NCBI GenBank assembly: GCA_964615935.1
Contig: CAZTTG010000126.1
Coordinates: 1-13,760 of the forward strand
Direction of reading: 5' to 3'
DNA length: 13,760 bases
Source: CAZTTG01 sp964615935
GTDB taxonomy: Bacteria; Planctomycetota; UBA1135; GCA-002686595
Part shown: piece after piece, positions 1 through 10,700 of the stretch
How the letters are laid out: the number at the start of each line of letters is the position of its first letter
How positions within the stretch are numbered: position 1 is the first letter of the stretch
Made by a program: the position numbers and the translations under genes
The notes under the pieces: model-generated
Told to the model about the DNA's origin: nothing
What the model saw: the letters and a program-made list of their open reading frames with translations, nothing else
Databases searched by the model: none

Positions 1-12
1 TCCCGGCGAGCG

Positions 13-76
13 CTAGAGGCCTTGGGCGCCGTGACTCGGTTGCCAGGCCCACGCAGCGGGCGCCCAAGACCTCTAG
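13..76. repeat. Long inverted repeat (hairpin) upstream of tex
   Basis: Positions 13-30 and 59-76 are reverse complements at 17 of 18 positions (only 20/69 mismatched), with a 28-nt loop at 31-58. The arm begins CTAGAGG and ends GGGCGCC. No T-run follows, so it is not a textbook rho-independent terminator. It lies about 190 nt upstream of the tex start and could be the end of an upstream transcript, a structured leader, or a recognition site. I see no tRNA-like cloverleaf and no integron core site in it. The pairing is read directly; any role is unknown. Confidence 0.75.
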
Positions 77-104
77 GGACGGGAGCTCGGGAGGGAAAAC
101 GCCG

Positions 105-130
105 GCCCCCGGGCGGCGGGGGCGCGTTTT
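105..130 (+). terminator. Candidate rho-independent terminator of an upstream gene
   Basis: GCCCCC (105-110) can pair with GGGGGC (118-123) around a 7-nt loop, followed after GCG by TTTT (127-130). This would end transcription entering from the left before tex. The T-run is short and the area is generally GC-rich, so the structure could be fortuitous. Confidence 0.35.
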
Positions 131-262
131 CTGTCCTGACTCGGTAGGCGGCGGGTTACCATTCGGGATCCACCGAATCCGGCCGGCAGCGGCGACCAGC
201 GCCCTCCGGACCGGACCGAATCGCCTCTCGAAGGCGATGTACCTGATCCCAGGGGTCGAAAA

Positions 263-3200
263 GTGACTTCCACCAACATCCTCGAGGCCTTGGCTCGAGA
301 GTTCTCCACCTCGGCTGACAGCATCCGCAGCACGCTGGAGATGATCGACGCGGGCTTGAGCGCTCCCTACATCGGGCGCGTCCGCCGCGCAGAGACCGGA
401 CAGCTCTCCGAGAGCGTCGTTCGCCGGCTGCACCGTCGCCGTCAGGAGTTCGAGGAGCTCGACCGACGGCGCGGCACCATCCTGAGGCTGATCGACGCCG
501 CCGGCGACGTGCCCGAGGCCACGCGCACGCGCATCAACGCCTGCATGAACCGCTTCGAGCTCGAGGACCTCTTCGTGCCACACCGGCGCCCGGAGCCGGA
601 GGTACAGCTGGCCCTCGACCGGGGGCTGGGCAAGCTGGCCGACCTCCTGACCACGCCGACGCCCCGCGACGAGGCCGAGGCCGATCGGGAGGGGGCGCCC
701 GCCGAGGAAGCCTCGGAGGCGTCCGATCCGCCGGCGGAGCCCCAGGCGGATTCCGCCGCCGATGACGAGGGCCAGGCGGGCTCCGAGGCGGTGGAGACCG
801 CCGCCGGGGCCGAGCCGGCGGCCGGGATCCCGGCGGCTGCGAGCGAGTCCGAGGCGGCGGTCGCCGAGTCCTCGTCGCTGGCCGGCGCGGCCGAGCCCGC
901 CGCTGCGCCCGTCGGCCAGGCGGTCGCGACGGAACCCGACGAGGCCAAGGCCGAATCGGAGGAGCCGGCCGAGGCGCAGGCCGAATCGACCGAGCCGGCC
1001 GAGGCGCAGGCCGAATCGACCGAGCCCGACGGGGAGACGGCCGAATCGACCGAGCCGACGGCCGAGTCACCCGCACCCGCGCCGGATGCGGCACCCGAGG
1101 CCGCGCCCGCGGAGGACGTGAAGACCGGCGAGCCGAGCCCGGACTCCGGCCAGGCCGGCGCCGCCCCGGCTCCGACCGAGCCCACCTCCCCGGGCGTCGA
1201 GCTCACCGCCGACCTGGCGCGGCTGTGCGGCCCCTTCGTCAACCCCGATCGGGGCATCCACACCGAGACCGAGGCCCTCGCCGGAGCCATGCGGATCCTC
1301 TCGGACCGCCTGGGTCGGGACACCAAGCTGCGCGGCCTCATCCGCAGGCTGCTGCGCAAGAACGGGCAGCTGCGCGTGCGGGCCACCGTCGATGACCGCA
1401 AGCTCGGGCGGCACCGCCCGCTGCTGAAGGTCAAGCACCCCCTGCGTCAGGTGCAGGGGCATCGCCTGCTGGCCATCCGCCTGGCGCAGAAGGAGCGCGT
1501 GCTCACCACCTCGATCGACCTCCGGCGGGATCTGGCCCTGCCCAAGGTGCGCGCAGCGCTCGGAAAGCACTCGCGGCCGATCTGCAGCTCGGTGCTGCAG
1601 GACGTGGCCGAGAAGTCCCTCGACCAGCGGCTGATCCCGGTGCTCGAGGCCGACGTGCGCCTGGAGCTCAAGGAGCGGGCCGACGAGGAGGCCCTGCGCT
1701 TCCTGTCGCAGCACCTGCGGCAGGTCCTGCTCACCCCTCCCCTGGGGCCCCGACCGGTGGCCGGCGTCGACGTCAGCGCCAAGGGGGACTGGACCGTCGC
1801 CGTCCTGGACGGCGAGGGCGCGCTCGCCGGACCGCCCGTCCGCATCGAGACCGCCGGCAAGGACGCCGCCGCGCTGGGAGAGGAGCTGAAGCAGGCCCTG
1901 ACCGCGGGCCGCCCGCTGGCCATGGCGGTGGGGCACGGCAAGGGGCCGCGCGGCGCCCTGCCCCGGATCCGGGCCGCGGCCGCGGCCGCCGGCGTCGACG
2001 TCTTCACCACCATCGTCAACGAGGCCGGGCTCTCGAGCTACGCCAACTCCGAGCTCGCCCGCCGGGAGCACGCCGACGTCACCGTGCCGCAGCGCATGGC
2101 GATCAGCCTGGGGCGACGGCTCCAGGATCCGATGTGCGAGATCCTGAAGGTGGATCCCCGGCACCTGGGGCTGGGCACCGAGCAGGGGCTGGTCAGCAAG
2201 GCCAACCTGCGCCGGATCTTCCGCGAGACCATCGAGTCCTGCGTGGCCCACGTGGGCTGCGACGTCAACCGCGCTCCTCAGACGCTGTTGAGGCACGTCC
2301 CGGGGCTGGACGGAGAGGCCCTCCGTCGCCTCCTGGAGCACCGCGCGACCAAGCCCATCGGGTCCCGCGAAGAGCTGCGCGCAGAGGGTCTGCTCAGCGA
2401 GGCCCAGTGGACCAGCTCGGTCATGTTCCTGCGGATCCCGAGCGCCGCCGAGCCCCTGGATCGCACCAGCCTGCACCCCCAGCACTACGACCTGGCGCGC
2501 CGGGTCATCGAGAGCACGGGGAACTCGATCGAGGACGCGCTGGGCCGACCCGGGGCGACCCGAGGCCTGCGGCGTGAGGACTACGGGGCGGACGACGCCA
2601 CCTGGCGCGACCTGATGCGCGAGGTCGCCCACCCCGGTCGCGATCCGCGACCGCGGGCCTTCCAGCCCCGGATCCTCACCCCGGCCGCGGACCCGGCGAC
2701 CCTGACCAAGGACCGCACCCTGGAAGGCATCGTGTCCAACGTCACCAGCTTCGGCGCCTTCGTCGACCTGGGGCTCGAGCAGGACGGGATGATCCACATC
2801 AGCGAGATCTCCGACCGCTACGTGCGCGACGCGCGCGAGCTCCTGAGCATCGGCCAGGCGCTTCGCGTGCGCATCCTGGACGCCAGCGGCCAGCGGCTCT
2901 CCCTCTCCCTCAAGCGCGTGGGGCCGCTGGAGACGGGGCCGCGGAGCGGGGGTGGACGGCGCGGTCGCCGGGATCGTCCGGATCGCGAGGGAGGCGGCCA
3001 GTCCCCCCACCTCCGCGCCGCGCAGACCCGGCGGGACGGGCTGGGAGGCACCGGCACCGGCCGCGGACGCGGACCGGGCGGTCGTGGGGGGCGTGGAGGC
3101 GGCCGCCGGCCCGGGGGCGATTCGCGGGATCGCCGGGGCCGGGACCGGGGGGAGGTGTACCGACCCCAGGACCTCCAGACGGCCGACCGGAACGCGGGCA

Positions 3201-3502
3201 GCTACAACCCCTTCGCCTCCTTCTTCAAGGAGCCGGACCAGGAGGCGCCGCCCGAGCCCAGGGTAGAGCCCGAGGTCGAGCCGAAGGCCGAGGTCGAGCA
3301 GCAGCCCGAGGTCGAGCCGAAGCCCGAGGTCGAGCAGCAGCCCGAGGTCGAGCCGAAGCCCGAGGTCGAGCCGAAGCCCGAGGTCGAGCCGAAGCCCGAG
3401 GTCGAGCCGGAGCCCGAGGCCGAGCCCAAGGCCGAGGCCGAGCCCCCGGACGAGCCGGCGCCGGAGCCTCCGCCCGAGCCCAAGCCCAAGCCCGAGTCGT
3501 AG
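263..3502 (+). CDS. tex: Tex-family transcription accessory / S1 RNA-binding protein
   Basis: Tex proteins are cytoplasmic nucleic-acid-binding factors tied to transcription and RNA metabolism, distant relatives of eukaryotic Spt6. Domains seen: an N-terminal Tex helical region (about 1-130, including FIGRV/R-type helices ending in GLGKLADLL), its continuation at about 312-490, a YqgF/RNase H-like domain starting near 497 (VAGVDVSAKGDWTVAVLD), the helical and HhH region (NEAGLSSYANSELA, SLGRRLQDP, LGLGTEQ, CDVNRAPQTLL), and an S1 domain at about 815-890 (GIVSNVTSFGAFVDLGLEQDG). The order and many blocks match E. coli Tex closely. At 1079 residues it is about 300 longer than the usual 720-780. 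The excess is an Ala/Glu/Pro-rich insertion (about 132-311), a basic RG/RGG-like stretch (about 893-965), then NPFASFF and an acidic PEVEPK-repeat tail. The start is GTG 263, with AGGGG at 251-255 seven bases upstream. It is a single gene, convergent with the next one. Confidence 0.95.
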   Translation: MTSTNILEALAREFSTSADSIRSTLEMIDAGLSAPYIGRVRRAETGQLSESVVRRLHRRRQEFEELDRRRGTILRLIDAAGDVPEATRTRINACMNRFELEDLFVPHRRPEPEVQLALDRGLGKLADLLTTPTPRDEAEADREGAPAEEASEASDPPAEPQADSAADDEGQAGSEAVETAAGAEPAAGIPAAASESEAAVAESSSLAGAAEPAAAPVGQAVATEPDEAKAESEEPAEAQAESTEPAEAQAESTEPDGETAESTEPTAESPAPAPDAAPEAAPAEDVKTGEPSPDSGQAGAAPAPTEPTSPGVELTADLARLCGPFVNPDRGIHTETEALAGAMRILSDRLGRDTKLRGLIRRLLRKNGQLRVRATVDDRKLGRHRPLLKVKHPLRQVQGHRLLAIRLAQKERVLTTSIDLRRDLALPKVRAALGKHSRPICSSVLQDVAEKSLDQRLIPVLEADVRLELKERADEEALRFLSQHLRQVLLTPPLGPRPVAGVDVSAKGDWTVAVLDGEGALAGPPVRIETAGKDAAALGEELKQALTAGRPLAMAVGHGKGPRGALPRIRAAAAAAGVDVFTTIVNEAGLSSYANSELARREHADVTVPQRMAISLGRRLQDPMCEILKVDPRHLGLGTEQGLVSKANLRRIFRETIESCVAHVGCDVNRAPQTLLRHVPGLDGEALRRLLEHRATKPIGSREELRAEGLLSEAQWTSSVMFLRIPSAAEPLDRTSLHPQHYDLARRVIESTGNSIEDALGRPGATRGLRREDYGADDATWRDLMREVAHPGRDPRPRAFQPRILTPAADPATLTKDRTLEGIVSNVTSFGAFVDLGLEQDGMIHISEISDRYVRDARELLSIGQALRVRILDASGQRLSLSLKRVGPLETGPRSGGGRRGRRDRPDREGGGQSPHLRAAQTRRDGLGGTGTGRGRGPGGRGGRGGGRRPGGDSRDRRGRDRGEVYRPQDLQTADRNAGSYNPFASFFKEPDQEAPPEPRVEPEVEPKAEVEQQPEVEPKPEVEQQPEVEPKPEVEPKPEVEPKPEVEPEPEAEPKAEAEPPDEPAPEPPPEPKPKPES
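950..1069 (+). repeat. Four 30-bp tandem repeats inside tex
   Basis: Units at 950, 980, 1010 and 1040 each begin GCCGAATCG and encode ten residues starting AES(E/T)EP. Units 1 and 2 are almost identical; units 3 and 4 diverge in their second half. They keep the reading frame and lie in the disordered insertion of the Tex protein, so copy number could vary without breaking the protein. Confidence 0.9.
3269..3412 (+). repeat. Eight 18-bp tandem repeats in the tex tail
   Basis: Eight consecutive in-frame 18-nt units encode PEVEPK, AEVEQQ, PEVEPK, PEVEQQ, three further PEVEPK, then PEVEPE. They are followed by decayed units PEAEPK and AEAEPP. The neighbouring units are nearly identical at DNA level, which indicates recent slippage or unequal exchange. 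The product is a rigid, strongly acidic Pro-Glu tail. Confidence 0.92.
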
Positions 3503-3543
3503 GAGCGGGGAGCGCCATCCCCCGGGTCGGGCCCTCTCCGGTC

Positions 3544-3576
3544 GAGGGGGACCGACGGGAGGGGCGCGTCCCCCTC
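3544..3576. terminator. Hairpin between convergent genes, likely bidirectional terminator
   Basis: GAGGGGGAC (3544-3552) is a perfect reverse complement of GTCCCCCTC (3568-3576), with a 15-nt loop. It sits 41 bp after the tex stop and 8 bp before the stop of the opposing gene, where a shared terminator is expected. No clear T-run is present on either strand, so termination is inferred from position and stem strength. Confidence 0.5.
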
Positions 3577-3584
3577 ATCCCATC

Positions 3585-4649
3585 TCAGTCCCGGCCCACG
3601 TCTCCGAGGCCCGCCTGGTCGCGGAGGTCCGCCAGGGCCGCCCGGATCTCCTCGTCGGAGAGCATCGAGCTCAGGGCTGCCGCCGGGTCCTCCACCGCGG
3701 TCGGCTCAGAGACCTCCGACGCCGAGGGCAGCGCGGGCATCGCCTCCTCGAGCCCGGCCAGGGCCTCGTCCATCTCGACGAGGGGATGGGCGGCAGCGGA
3801 CAGGAGGGCCGCCGCGGCCGGATCGATCGCCGGGACGTCCTCGAGCGCGTCGAGCACGCCCAGGGACAGCTCGTGGCCGGGATCCGCCTCGACCGGCAGC
3901 TCCGGGAGGTGGACCATCGAGGGCTCTTCGCTCTCGTCGGAGACCGCGTCCGCGGTGGGCTCGACCACCGAGGTGGGTGCCTCCTCCTCGATCGCCGGAG
4001 CCGCCGAGCCCGCCGCCAGATCGGCGAGGGCGGCGTTGCAGTCGTCCAGCGCGGACCGCAAGCCGGCCAGTCCGTCCTGGAGCGCGGCGTGGTGGCCCCC
4101 CAGGCGCTGCTCGAAGCGGGCGCCGAGCTGGTCCAGGCTGGCGGCCAGCCGGAACACGGCGTTGCCCTCGCCCTGCTCCGCCGCGCTGCGGGCGCGCGAG
4201 CCCGCCTGCACCTCGGCCTGCAGGCCGAGCAGGCCTTCCCCGATCGAGGTGACCTGGCCCGTGACGTCCAGCAGGACGGAGCGAACCTCGCACAGGTCCG
4301 CGGCCACCTGCTCGAGCAGGAGGTCGTCGTCGGATCCCCGGATCACGCTGAGCCCGAGCTGTCCCTGACCCCGGCGCAGCAGACCCATGCCCGCCAGGGC
4401 CAGACCGCCCATGATCATGGTCCCGCCGTGCAGGCCGAGCTGGCCGAGGCCCTGCGAGATCTGACCCGCCTTCCAGGAGAGGCTCGGTCCCGCGCACAGG
4501 ACCATGCCGATCACGCTGGCGGCGAAGCCGCAGAGCAGCATGATGGTGGCGTCCCAGCCTCCTCCCGCCGCGATGGTGGGGGGCCGATCGGGTGCCGCGG
4601 CCTCCTCCCGGAGATCCTCGTCGTCGTTCGTGGTGCGCTTGCGGACCAT
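3585..4649 (-). CDS. Membrane-anchored coiled-coil protein of unknown function
   Basis: I do not recognise a named family. The 354-residue protein has a charged N-terminus (1-31), a hydrophobic segment at about 34-54 (ATIMLLCGFAASVIGMVLCAG), a linker, and a second one at about 73-91 (LHGGTMIMGGLALAGMGLL) ending in Arg-Arg. This suggests a two-pass hairpin in the inner membrane with the long C-terminal part in the cytoplasm. Residues about 104-205 are helical and coiled-coil-like (VAADLCEVRSVLLDVTGQV and similar), followed by an acidic, low-complexity Glu/Ala/Pro tail. ATG 4649 is chosen because a GGGGG ribosome-binding-like run lies 7 nt upstream. An earlier in-frame ATG at 4751 would add a Pro/Arg-rich stretch unlike a real N-terminus. 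Similar two-helix plus coiled-coil proteins are common orphans in high-GC bacteria. It is transcribed away from ptsI. Confidence 0.72.
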   Translation of the reverse strand: MVRKRTTNDDEDLREEAAAPDRPPTIAAGGGWDATIMLLCGFAASVIGMVLCAGPSLSWKAGQISQGLGQLGLHGGTMIMGGLALAGMGLLRRGQGQLGLSVIRGSDDDLLLEQVAADLCEVRSVLLDVTGQVTSIGEGLLGLQAEVQAGSRARSAAEQGEGNAVFRLAASLDQLGARFEQRLGGHHAALQDGLAGLRSALDDCNAALADLAAGSAAPAIEEEAPTSVVEPTADAVSDESEEPSMVHLPELPVEADPGHELSLGVLDALEDVPAIDPAAAALLSAAAHPLVEMDEALAGLEEAMPALPSASEVSEPTAVEDPAAALSSMLSDEEIRAALADLRDQAGLGDVGRD

Positions 4650-4938
4650 ACGGATACCCCCGGAGTGGTGCTCTCGATGTGATGGCGCGCCCGGCGGACG
4701 TCGGGTCGGATCGGCTCCCTCCACGCCGCTCGGCCCTCCCCACGGACGCACGCGTCAGGTGCAGGGGTTCTCGAATGCTGCCCATCCCGGTCTTGAGGGA
4801 AACCGCGAGGCCGTCCGCGCCCGCCGCGCCCCCGCGGCCCCTGGGACCCCCTGGCGGGCCCGCACGGCGTCCAGCGGGCCGCCGGCTACTCCGGGGAGCT
4901 TCGAGCGGCTAGGCTGTGGGTCTGGAGGTCTGCGGACG
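4650..4938. other. Intergenic region between divergent genes
   Basis: The 289 bp between the membrane-protein start (4649, -) and the ptsI start (4939, +) must hold promoters for both directions. I see no convincing -35/-10 pair, operator palindrome or small gene. The clearest signal is the GGAGGT ribosome-binding site for ptsI at 4924-4929. TAGGCT at about 4909-4914 is only a weak -10 candidate. Confidence 0.5.
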
Positions 4939-6669
<1,731 letters not shown>

Positions 6670-6975
6670 GGCGGCCGGGGGCCCGGCGGCGGGCCGACGG
6701 CCGGGATTCGGGGAAGCGCCCTTCCCGTCCGCGGAACTCCCCGGTCCAGCGGTTCCCGGGCCTCTGGGGAGGGTTTTCCCATTTTTGTGCCCCTCCCCGC
6801 GGGATGCGCGCGGATTCAGGGGGCCAGCCACGGGGAAGGGGCCGGTCCGTCCCGTCCGACCGGGCCTCCGCGGTCCGGGACGACCCGAGGGCGTCTCGCC
6901 GCCCCGGGAGGATCGAACGCCAGTCCTGATGGTGTAGAATCGCCGATGAGGAGTCGAGTCGTCGTAGGAGGATGT
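6670..6975. other. Intergenic region with terminator-like hairpins
   Basis: The 306 bp after ptsI contain no credible gene. GGGAAG (6711-6716) pairs with CTTCCC (6721-6726) over a 4-nt loop. Further on, a G-rich run is followed by TTTTCCCATTTTT (about 6774-6786), a possible weak terminator with G-T pairs. Near the end lies a promoter-like TAGAAT and a strong AGGAGG at 6966-6971 serving the next gene. Confidence 0.5.
6935..6940 (+). promoter_or_regulatory. Candidate -10 box for the Myb-like gene
   Basis: TAGAAT is close to the TATAAT consensus and stands out in GC-rich surroundings. The best -35 candidate 16 nt upstream (TCGAAC, 6913-6918) is poor. If real, transcription would start near 6947, which favours the GTG at 6976 as the translation start over ATG 6946. 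Confidence 0.3.
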
Positions 6976-7698
6976 GTGCCGGACTCGAAGTGGGGAGATC
7001 GGGGAATTCGTAGGTCGGGCAACCTGCGCAAGGGGCGCTGGTCGGAGGCCGAGGTTGCCCGTCTGCGGGACTGGTACGGATTGCGCGATGAGGACACCAT
7101 CGCGCGCGATCTGCGGCGCTCTCCGGCCAGCGTGCGCAAGAAGGCCCAGGAGGTCTTCCGGCTGGGCGTGCACTCCGGTCCCTGGACCTCCAACGAGGTG
7201 CAGAGCCTCAAGCGCTACCTGGGCGCCAACACCACGGAGATCATCGCCCGCATCCTGGGTCGCACCGAGCAGGAGATCGACGAGCAGATCCTGAGGCTGG
7301 GTCGCATCCAGAAGGGCGGCCGCTGGTCGCGGGAGGAGAGGGCCGAGTTCAAGCGTCTCTACGGCACGCGCACCGACGAGGACCTGGCCAAGATCTTCAG
7401 CCGCGGCCTGGAGACCGTCCGGACGCTGGCCCGGCGCCTGCACCTGGCCAAGGACAAGGCCTTCCTGCGCAAGCTCCAGGGCTCGGGCACCACCCGGATG
7501 CCGCGCTGGGGCCCCAAGGAGATCGAGATCCTGGTCACCATGTACTCGGACCGCTCCAACCTGGAGATCGCCGAGGCGCTGGGCCGCTCGGTCAAGAGCG
7601 TGGTGTCCAAGGCCCATCACATGGGGCTCAAGAAGAACTCGGCGCGCCTGCGCAGGATGGGGCGCGAGAACGTCAGCCTGCGGTACAACAGCGACTGA
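6976..7698 (+). CDS. Protein of four tandem Myb/SANT- or GcrA-like DNA-binding repeats
   Basis: The 240-residue product is built from four similar helix-turn-helix units, each opening with a Trp followed by an acidic helix and closing with a hydrophobic/Gly end. They lie at residues 22-64 (GRWSEAEVARL to VFRLG), 70-109 (GPWTSNEV to ILRLG), 117-158 (GRWSREERAEF to RRLHLA) and 178-218 (PRWGPKEIEIL to HHMGL). The fourth, with IAEALGRSVKSVVSKA, closely resembles the GcrA/Myb pattern of Trp-x(n)-Glu, IA..LGRS..SV..KA. Such repeats bind DNA, so a sequence-specific regulator or a nucleoid/structural DNA binder is inferred; no catalytic domain is visible. The tail after 220 is basic. GTG 6976 follows AGGAGG by only 4 nt; ATG 6946 is in frame but lacks a ribosome-binding site, so the start is uncertain. 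The gene converges on dnaE. Confidence 0.78.
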   Translation: MPDSKWGDRGIRRSGNLRKGRWSEAEVARLRDWYGLRDEDTIARDLRRSPASVRKKAQEVFRLGVHSGPWTSNEVQSLKRYLGANTTEIIARILGRTEQEIDEQILRLGRIQKGGRWSREERAEFKRLYGTRTDEDLAKIFSRGLETVRTLARRLHLAKDKAFLRKLQGSGTTRMPRWGPKEIEILVTMYSDRSNLEIAEALGRSVKSVVSKAHHMGLKKNSARLRRMGRENVSLRYNSD

Positions 7699-7715
7699 GC
7701 CGGCGCTTCGTCGGC
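7699..7715. terminator. Compact hairpin between convergent genes
   Basis: GCCGGCG (7699-7705) pairs with CGTCGGC (7709-7715) with one G-T pair and a CTT loop. It begins right after the stop of the Myb-like gene and ends 8 bp before the stop codon of the opposing polymerase gene. Position and stem suggest a shared terminator; there is no T-run. Confidence 0.45.
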
Positions 7716-7723
7716 CCTCCGTC

Positions 7724-10700
7724 TCACCAGATGCGCTCCGCGTGCAGGGTGCGGGCGCCCATCTGGTCCTCGACCAGCCCGGTGATGCAGTGGGGGCCGC
7801 GGTGCGTCAGGAGGTGACCGAACTCGCGGTAGGTGTCCGGGAAGAGCACCGCCTCGGCGATTCCGGACTCGTCCTCCAGGGTGAGGAAGCGCATCCAGTC
7901 GCCGTTGCGCGTCTGCGCGCGGCGTGAGGCGGCCAGCCAGCCGCGCAGGGTGATGCGCTCGCCGACCCGGCGGTCCAGCTCGGCGCAGGGGGTGGGGGAG
8001 GGCACCCGGGCGCGCTCCTCGGCCTCGCAGGGGAAGAGCTGCACCGGGTGCTCGCGGATGGTCAGGCCCAGGAGCTCGTGCTCGAGCAGCCCGCGCGTCT
8101 TCGGATCGAGGTCGGGGAGGCCGGGCAGCACCGGCGCCGGGGTCTCGGGCTCGGGGAAGAGGGCAGCCGTCTGCCCGGGCTCGAGGCGGGCGCGGCCGAG
8201 TCCCAGGCCGCGTCCCGACCAGCCGCCGCTGGTGAGGTGGGCCGCGCGCTCGATGGTCTCCTGGATGCGGCTCCTGGGAGTGGAGCGGCAGGCGGCCAGG
8301 CGCGCGGCATCGAGCGGCTCCTCGCCGGGCTGGAGCCGGGTCGGCGGTCGCGCGGAGCCCTGGCGCAGGAGGTGCAGGCGCCACAGGAGCTCGGGGCGGG
8401 TGCGGTCGAAGGAGTCCAGGGCGCCGCACTGCACCAGCCGCTCGGCCTCGTCGGTGCGGGCCAGCGTGCGCTCGAGCAGGTCGGGCAGGGAGAGGAAGGG
8501 GCCGTCGCCTTCGCGGCCCTCGAGGATGGCCTCGAGGGTGCGCTGCGAGAGCCCCTTGATCTGGCCCAGGCCGATGCGCAGGCAGCCGGAGCGCGCACCT
8601 GACCACTCCAGCGAGAAGCTGGCCTCGCTCCTGTTGATGTCCGGCGCGAGGATGGGCACGCCCAGCCGCCGCGCCTCCTCGACGTAGACGCGCGGCTCGT
8701 AGTAGCCGGTCTCGCTCCTCAGAAACGAGGTCAGGAAGGCCGCCGGGTGATGGGTCTTGAGCCACACCGTGCGGTAGGAGATGCGGCCGTAGGTGACCGC
8801 GTGGGCCTTGCAGAAGGCGAAGGCGGTGAAGTTGGCGATCAGCTCCCACACGCGGCGGGCGTCCCGGCGCGCGACTCCGTTCGCCTGGCAGCCCTCGAAG
8901 AAGCGCGCGGCGAGCTCCTCCAGCTCGCCCTCGCGCCGCTTCTGCAGGGCGCGGCGCAGCCCGTCCGCCTCGGCGAGATCCAGGCCCGCCAGCAGGGAGG
9001 CGGCCTGCATCACGTCCTCCTGGTAGAGCATGATCCCGTGGGTGTCCCGCAGGAGCTCGGCGAGCCGCGGGTGGGGCGGCGTCGGCTCCTCGAGCCCGCG
9101 GAAGCGGCGCACGTAGGCGTCCTTCATGCCCGCCCCGGCCGGCCCGGGGCGGATCAGCGCCACCGCCTGGATCACGTCGTCCATGCACCTCGCGCCGGTC
9201 TGCTTGAGCAGGTTGCGCATGCCCGGCGACTCCACCTGGAAGCATCCCAGGGTGCGCCCCTCGCGCAGCACCCGCGCGGTCGCGGGGTCGTCCTCGGGGA
9301 TGGTCGTGACGTCGACCTCGATCCCCGCCCCGCGCAGCTCGCGCGTGCAGTCGTCGATCACGGTGAGCGCCCGGTTGCCGAGCAGGTCCATCTTGACCAG
9401 GCCCACGGCCTCCGCCGCGTCCTTGTCGAGCTGGGTGACGATCACCCCCTTGGCGGCGCGCTGGCAGGCGACGAAGTCGGTGATCGGCCCGGGGGAGACC
9501 ACCGTGCCGCCGGGGTGCAGGCCGAAGTGGCGGGGCGCGTCGAGCAGCCTGGCGGCCGAGCGCAACGCGGGGAGCCAGCGCTCCTCCTCGAGGGGGAAGT
9601 CGCGGCACTCGGGGGTGACGGCGATGGCGCGGGCCAGGGGGTTGTGGGCCAGCTCCCGCGGCAGCTCGAGCGCGCCCTCGGGCAGCCGGGCCTCGGTCGC
9701 GGGCTCGTCCTCGGGTCCCTCCTCCCCATCGCCGTCGTCGGCCGAGCCCGAGAAGGGCAGCGCGCCGGAGGGCGCGGAGCCGGGCAGGCGTCGGGACCAG
9801 GTGTTGATCTCGGCGGGGGGGATGCCCTGGACCAGGGCCGCCTCGCGGAAGGCCGAGCGCATGCCGAAGCAGGCCAGTGTCGAGATCATGGCGGTGCGCT
9901 CCGCTCCGAAGGCCCCGTACACGTGCTCGATGACCTCGTCGCGGCGGCGCCAGCAGAAGTCGAGGTCGATGTCGGGGCGATCCTTGCGGCTGGGGTTGAG
10001 GAAGCGCTCGAAGGGGAGGCGGTAGCGCAGGGGGTCGGCGTCGGTGAGCTCCAGGCAGTAGGAGACCAGGCTGTCGGCGGCCGATCCGCGGCCGACGCAG
10101 GGGATGTCCTCTCTCGCGGCGAAGTCGGCGATCTGCTTGACCAGCAGGAAGTAGGGGGCGTAGCCCAGCCCGTCGATGGCGGCGAGCTCCCGGTCCAGCC
10201 TCCGGATCACCTCGGGCCGCAGCGGCCGGTAGCGCCGCGCGGCGCCCTCGAAGGCCAGGGTGCACAGGCGCGAGTAGGCGGTCTGGTCCTCTCCCAGCTC
10301 GATGTCGGGGAAGAGCACCCCGCCGAGCTCGGGCGCGTACTGGCACTCGGCGGCCACCTCCAGGGTGCGCGCGACCATGGGGGGGACGCCGCCGGCTCCC
10401 TTCGCGCCCTTCCAGGGCCCGGCCGCGTCGCGCACCTCGGCGTAGAGGGCGCACGTCTCCTCGAAGCCCAGCAGGTGCGCGGGCTCCTCCGCCACCCACT
10501 CCTCGGGCAGATCGTACACGAGCGCGTTGTGCCCGATGGCCGCGCGCACGCGGTGGTTCTGCGCGCCCGCCGGCTCGACGTGGTACACGTCGCTCGCGGC
10601 CACGGTGGCGAGCCCGGTGGCGCGCGCGGCCTCGACCAGCTCGCTCGCGGGGACCGCGCGGGAGGGGGGCGGCGTCTTGGGCGAGCCCCCGTCCGGCTCC

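Noticed and set aside
1067..3010. 647-residue minus-strand reading frame opposite tex
   Set aside because: It is the antisense shadow of a strongly conserved Tex gene in GC-rich DNA; its composition is low-complexity Gly/Ala/Leu/His with no recognisable domain.
3269..3412. CRISPR-like array
   Set aside because: The periodic 18-bp units have no spacers, keep the reading frame and encode the acidic tail of Tex; it is a coding minisatellite.
4504..4938. Extended N-terminus for enzyme I (in-frame start at 4504)
   Set aside because: It would overlap the divergent membrane-protein gene and add a Pro/Arg-rich stretch absent from the family; ATG 4939 has a good ribosome-binding site and gives the expected length.
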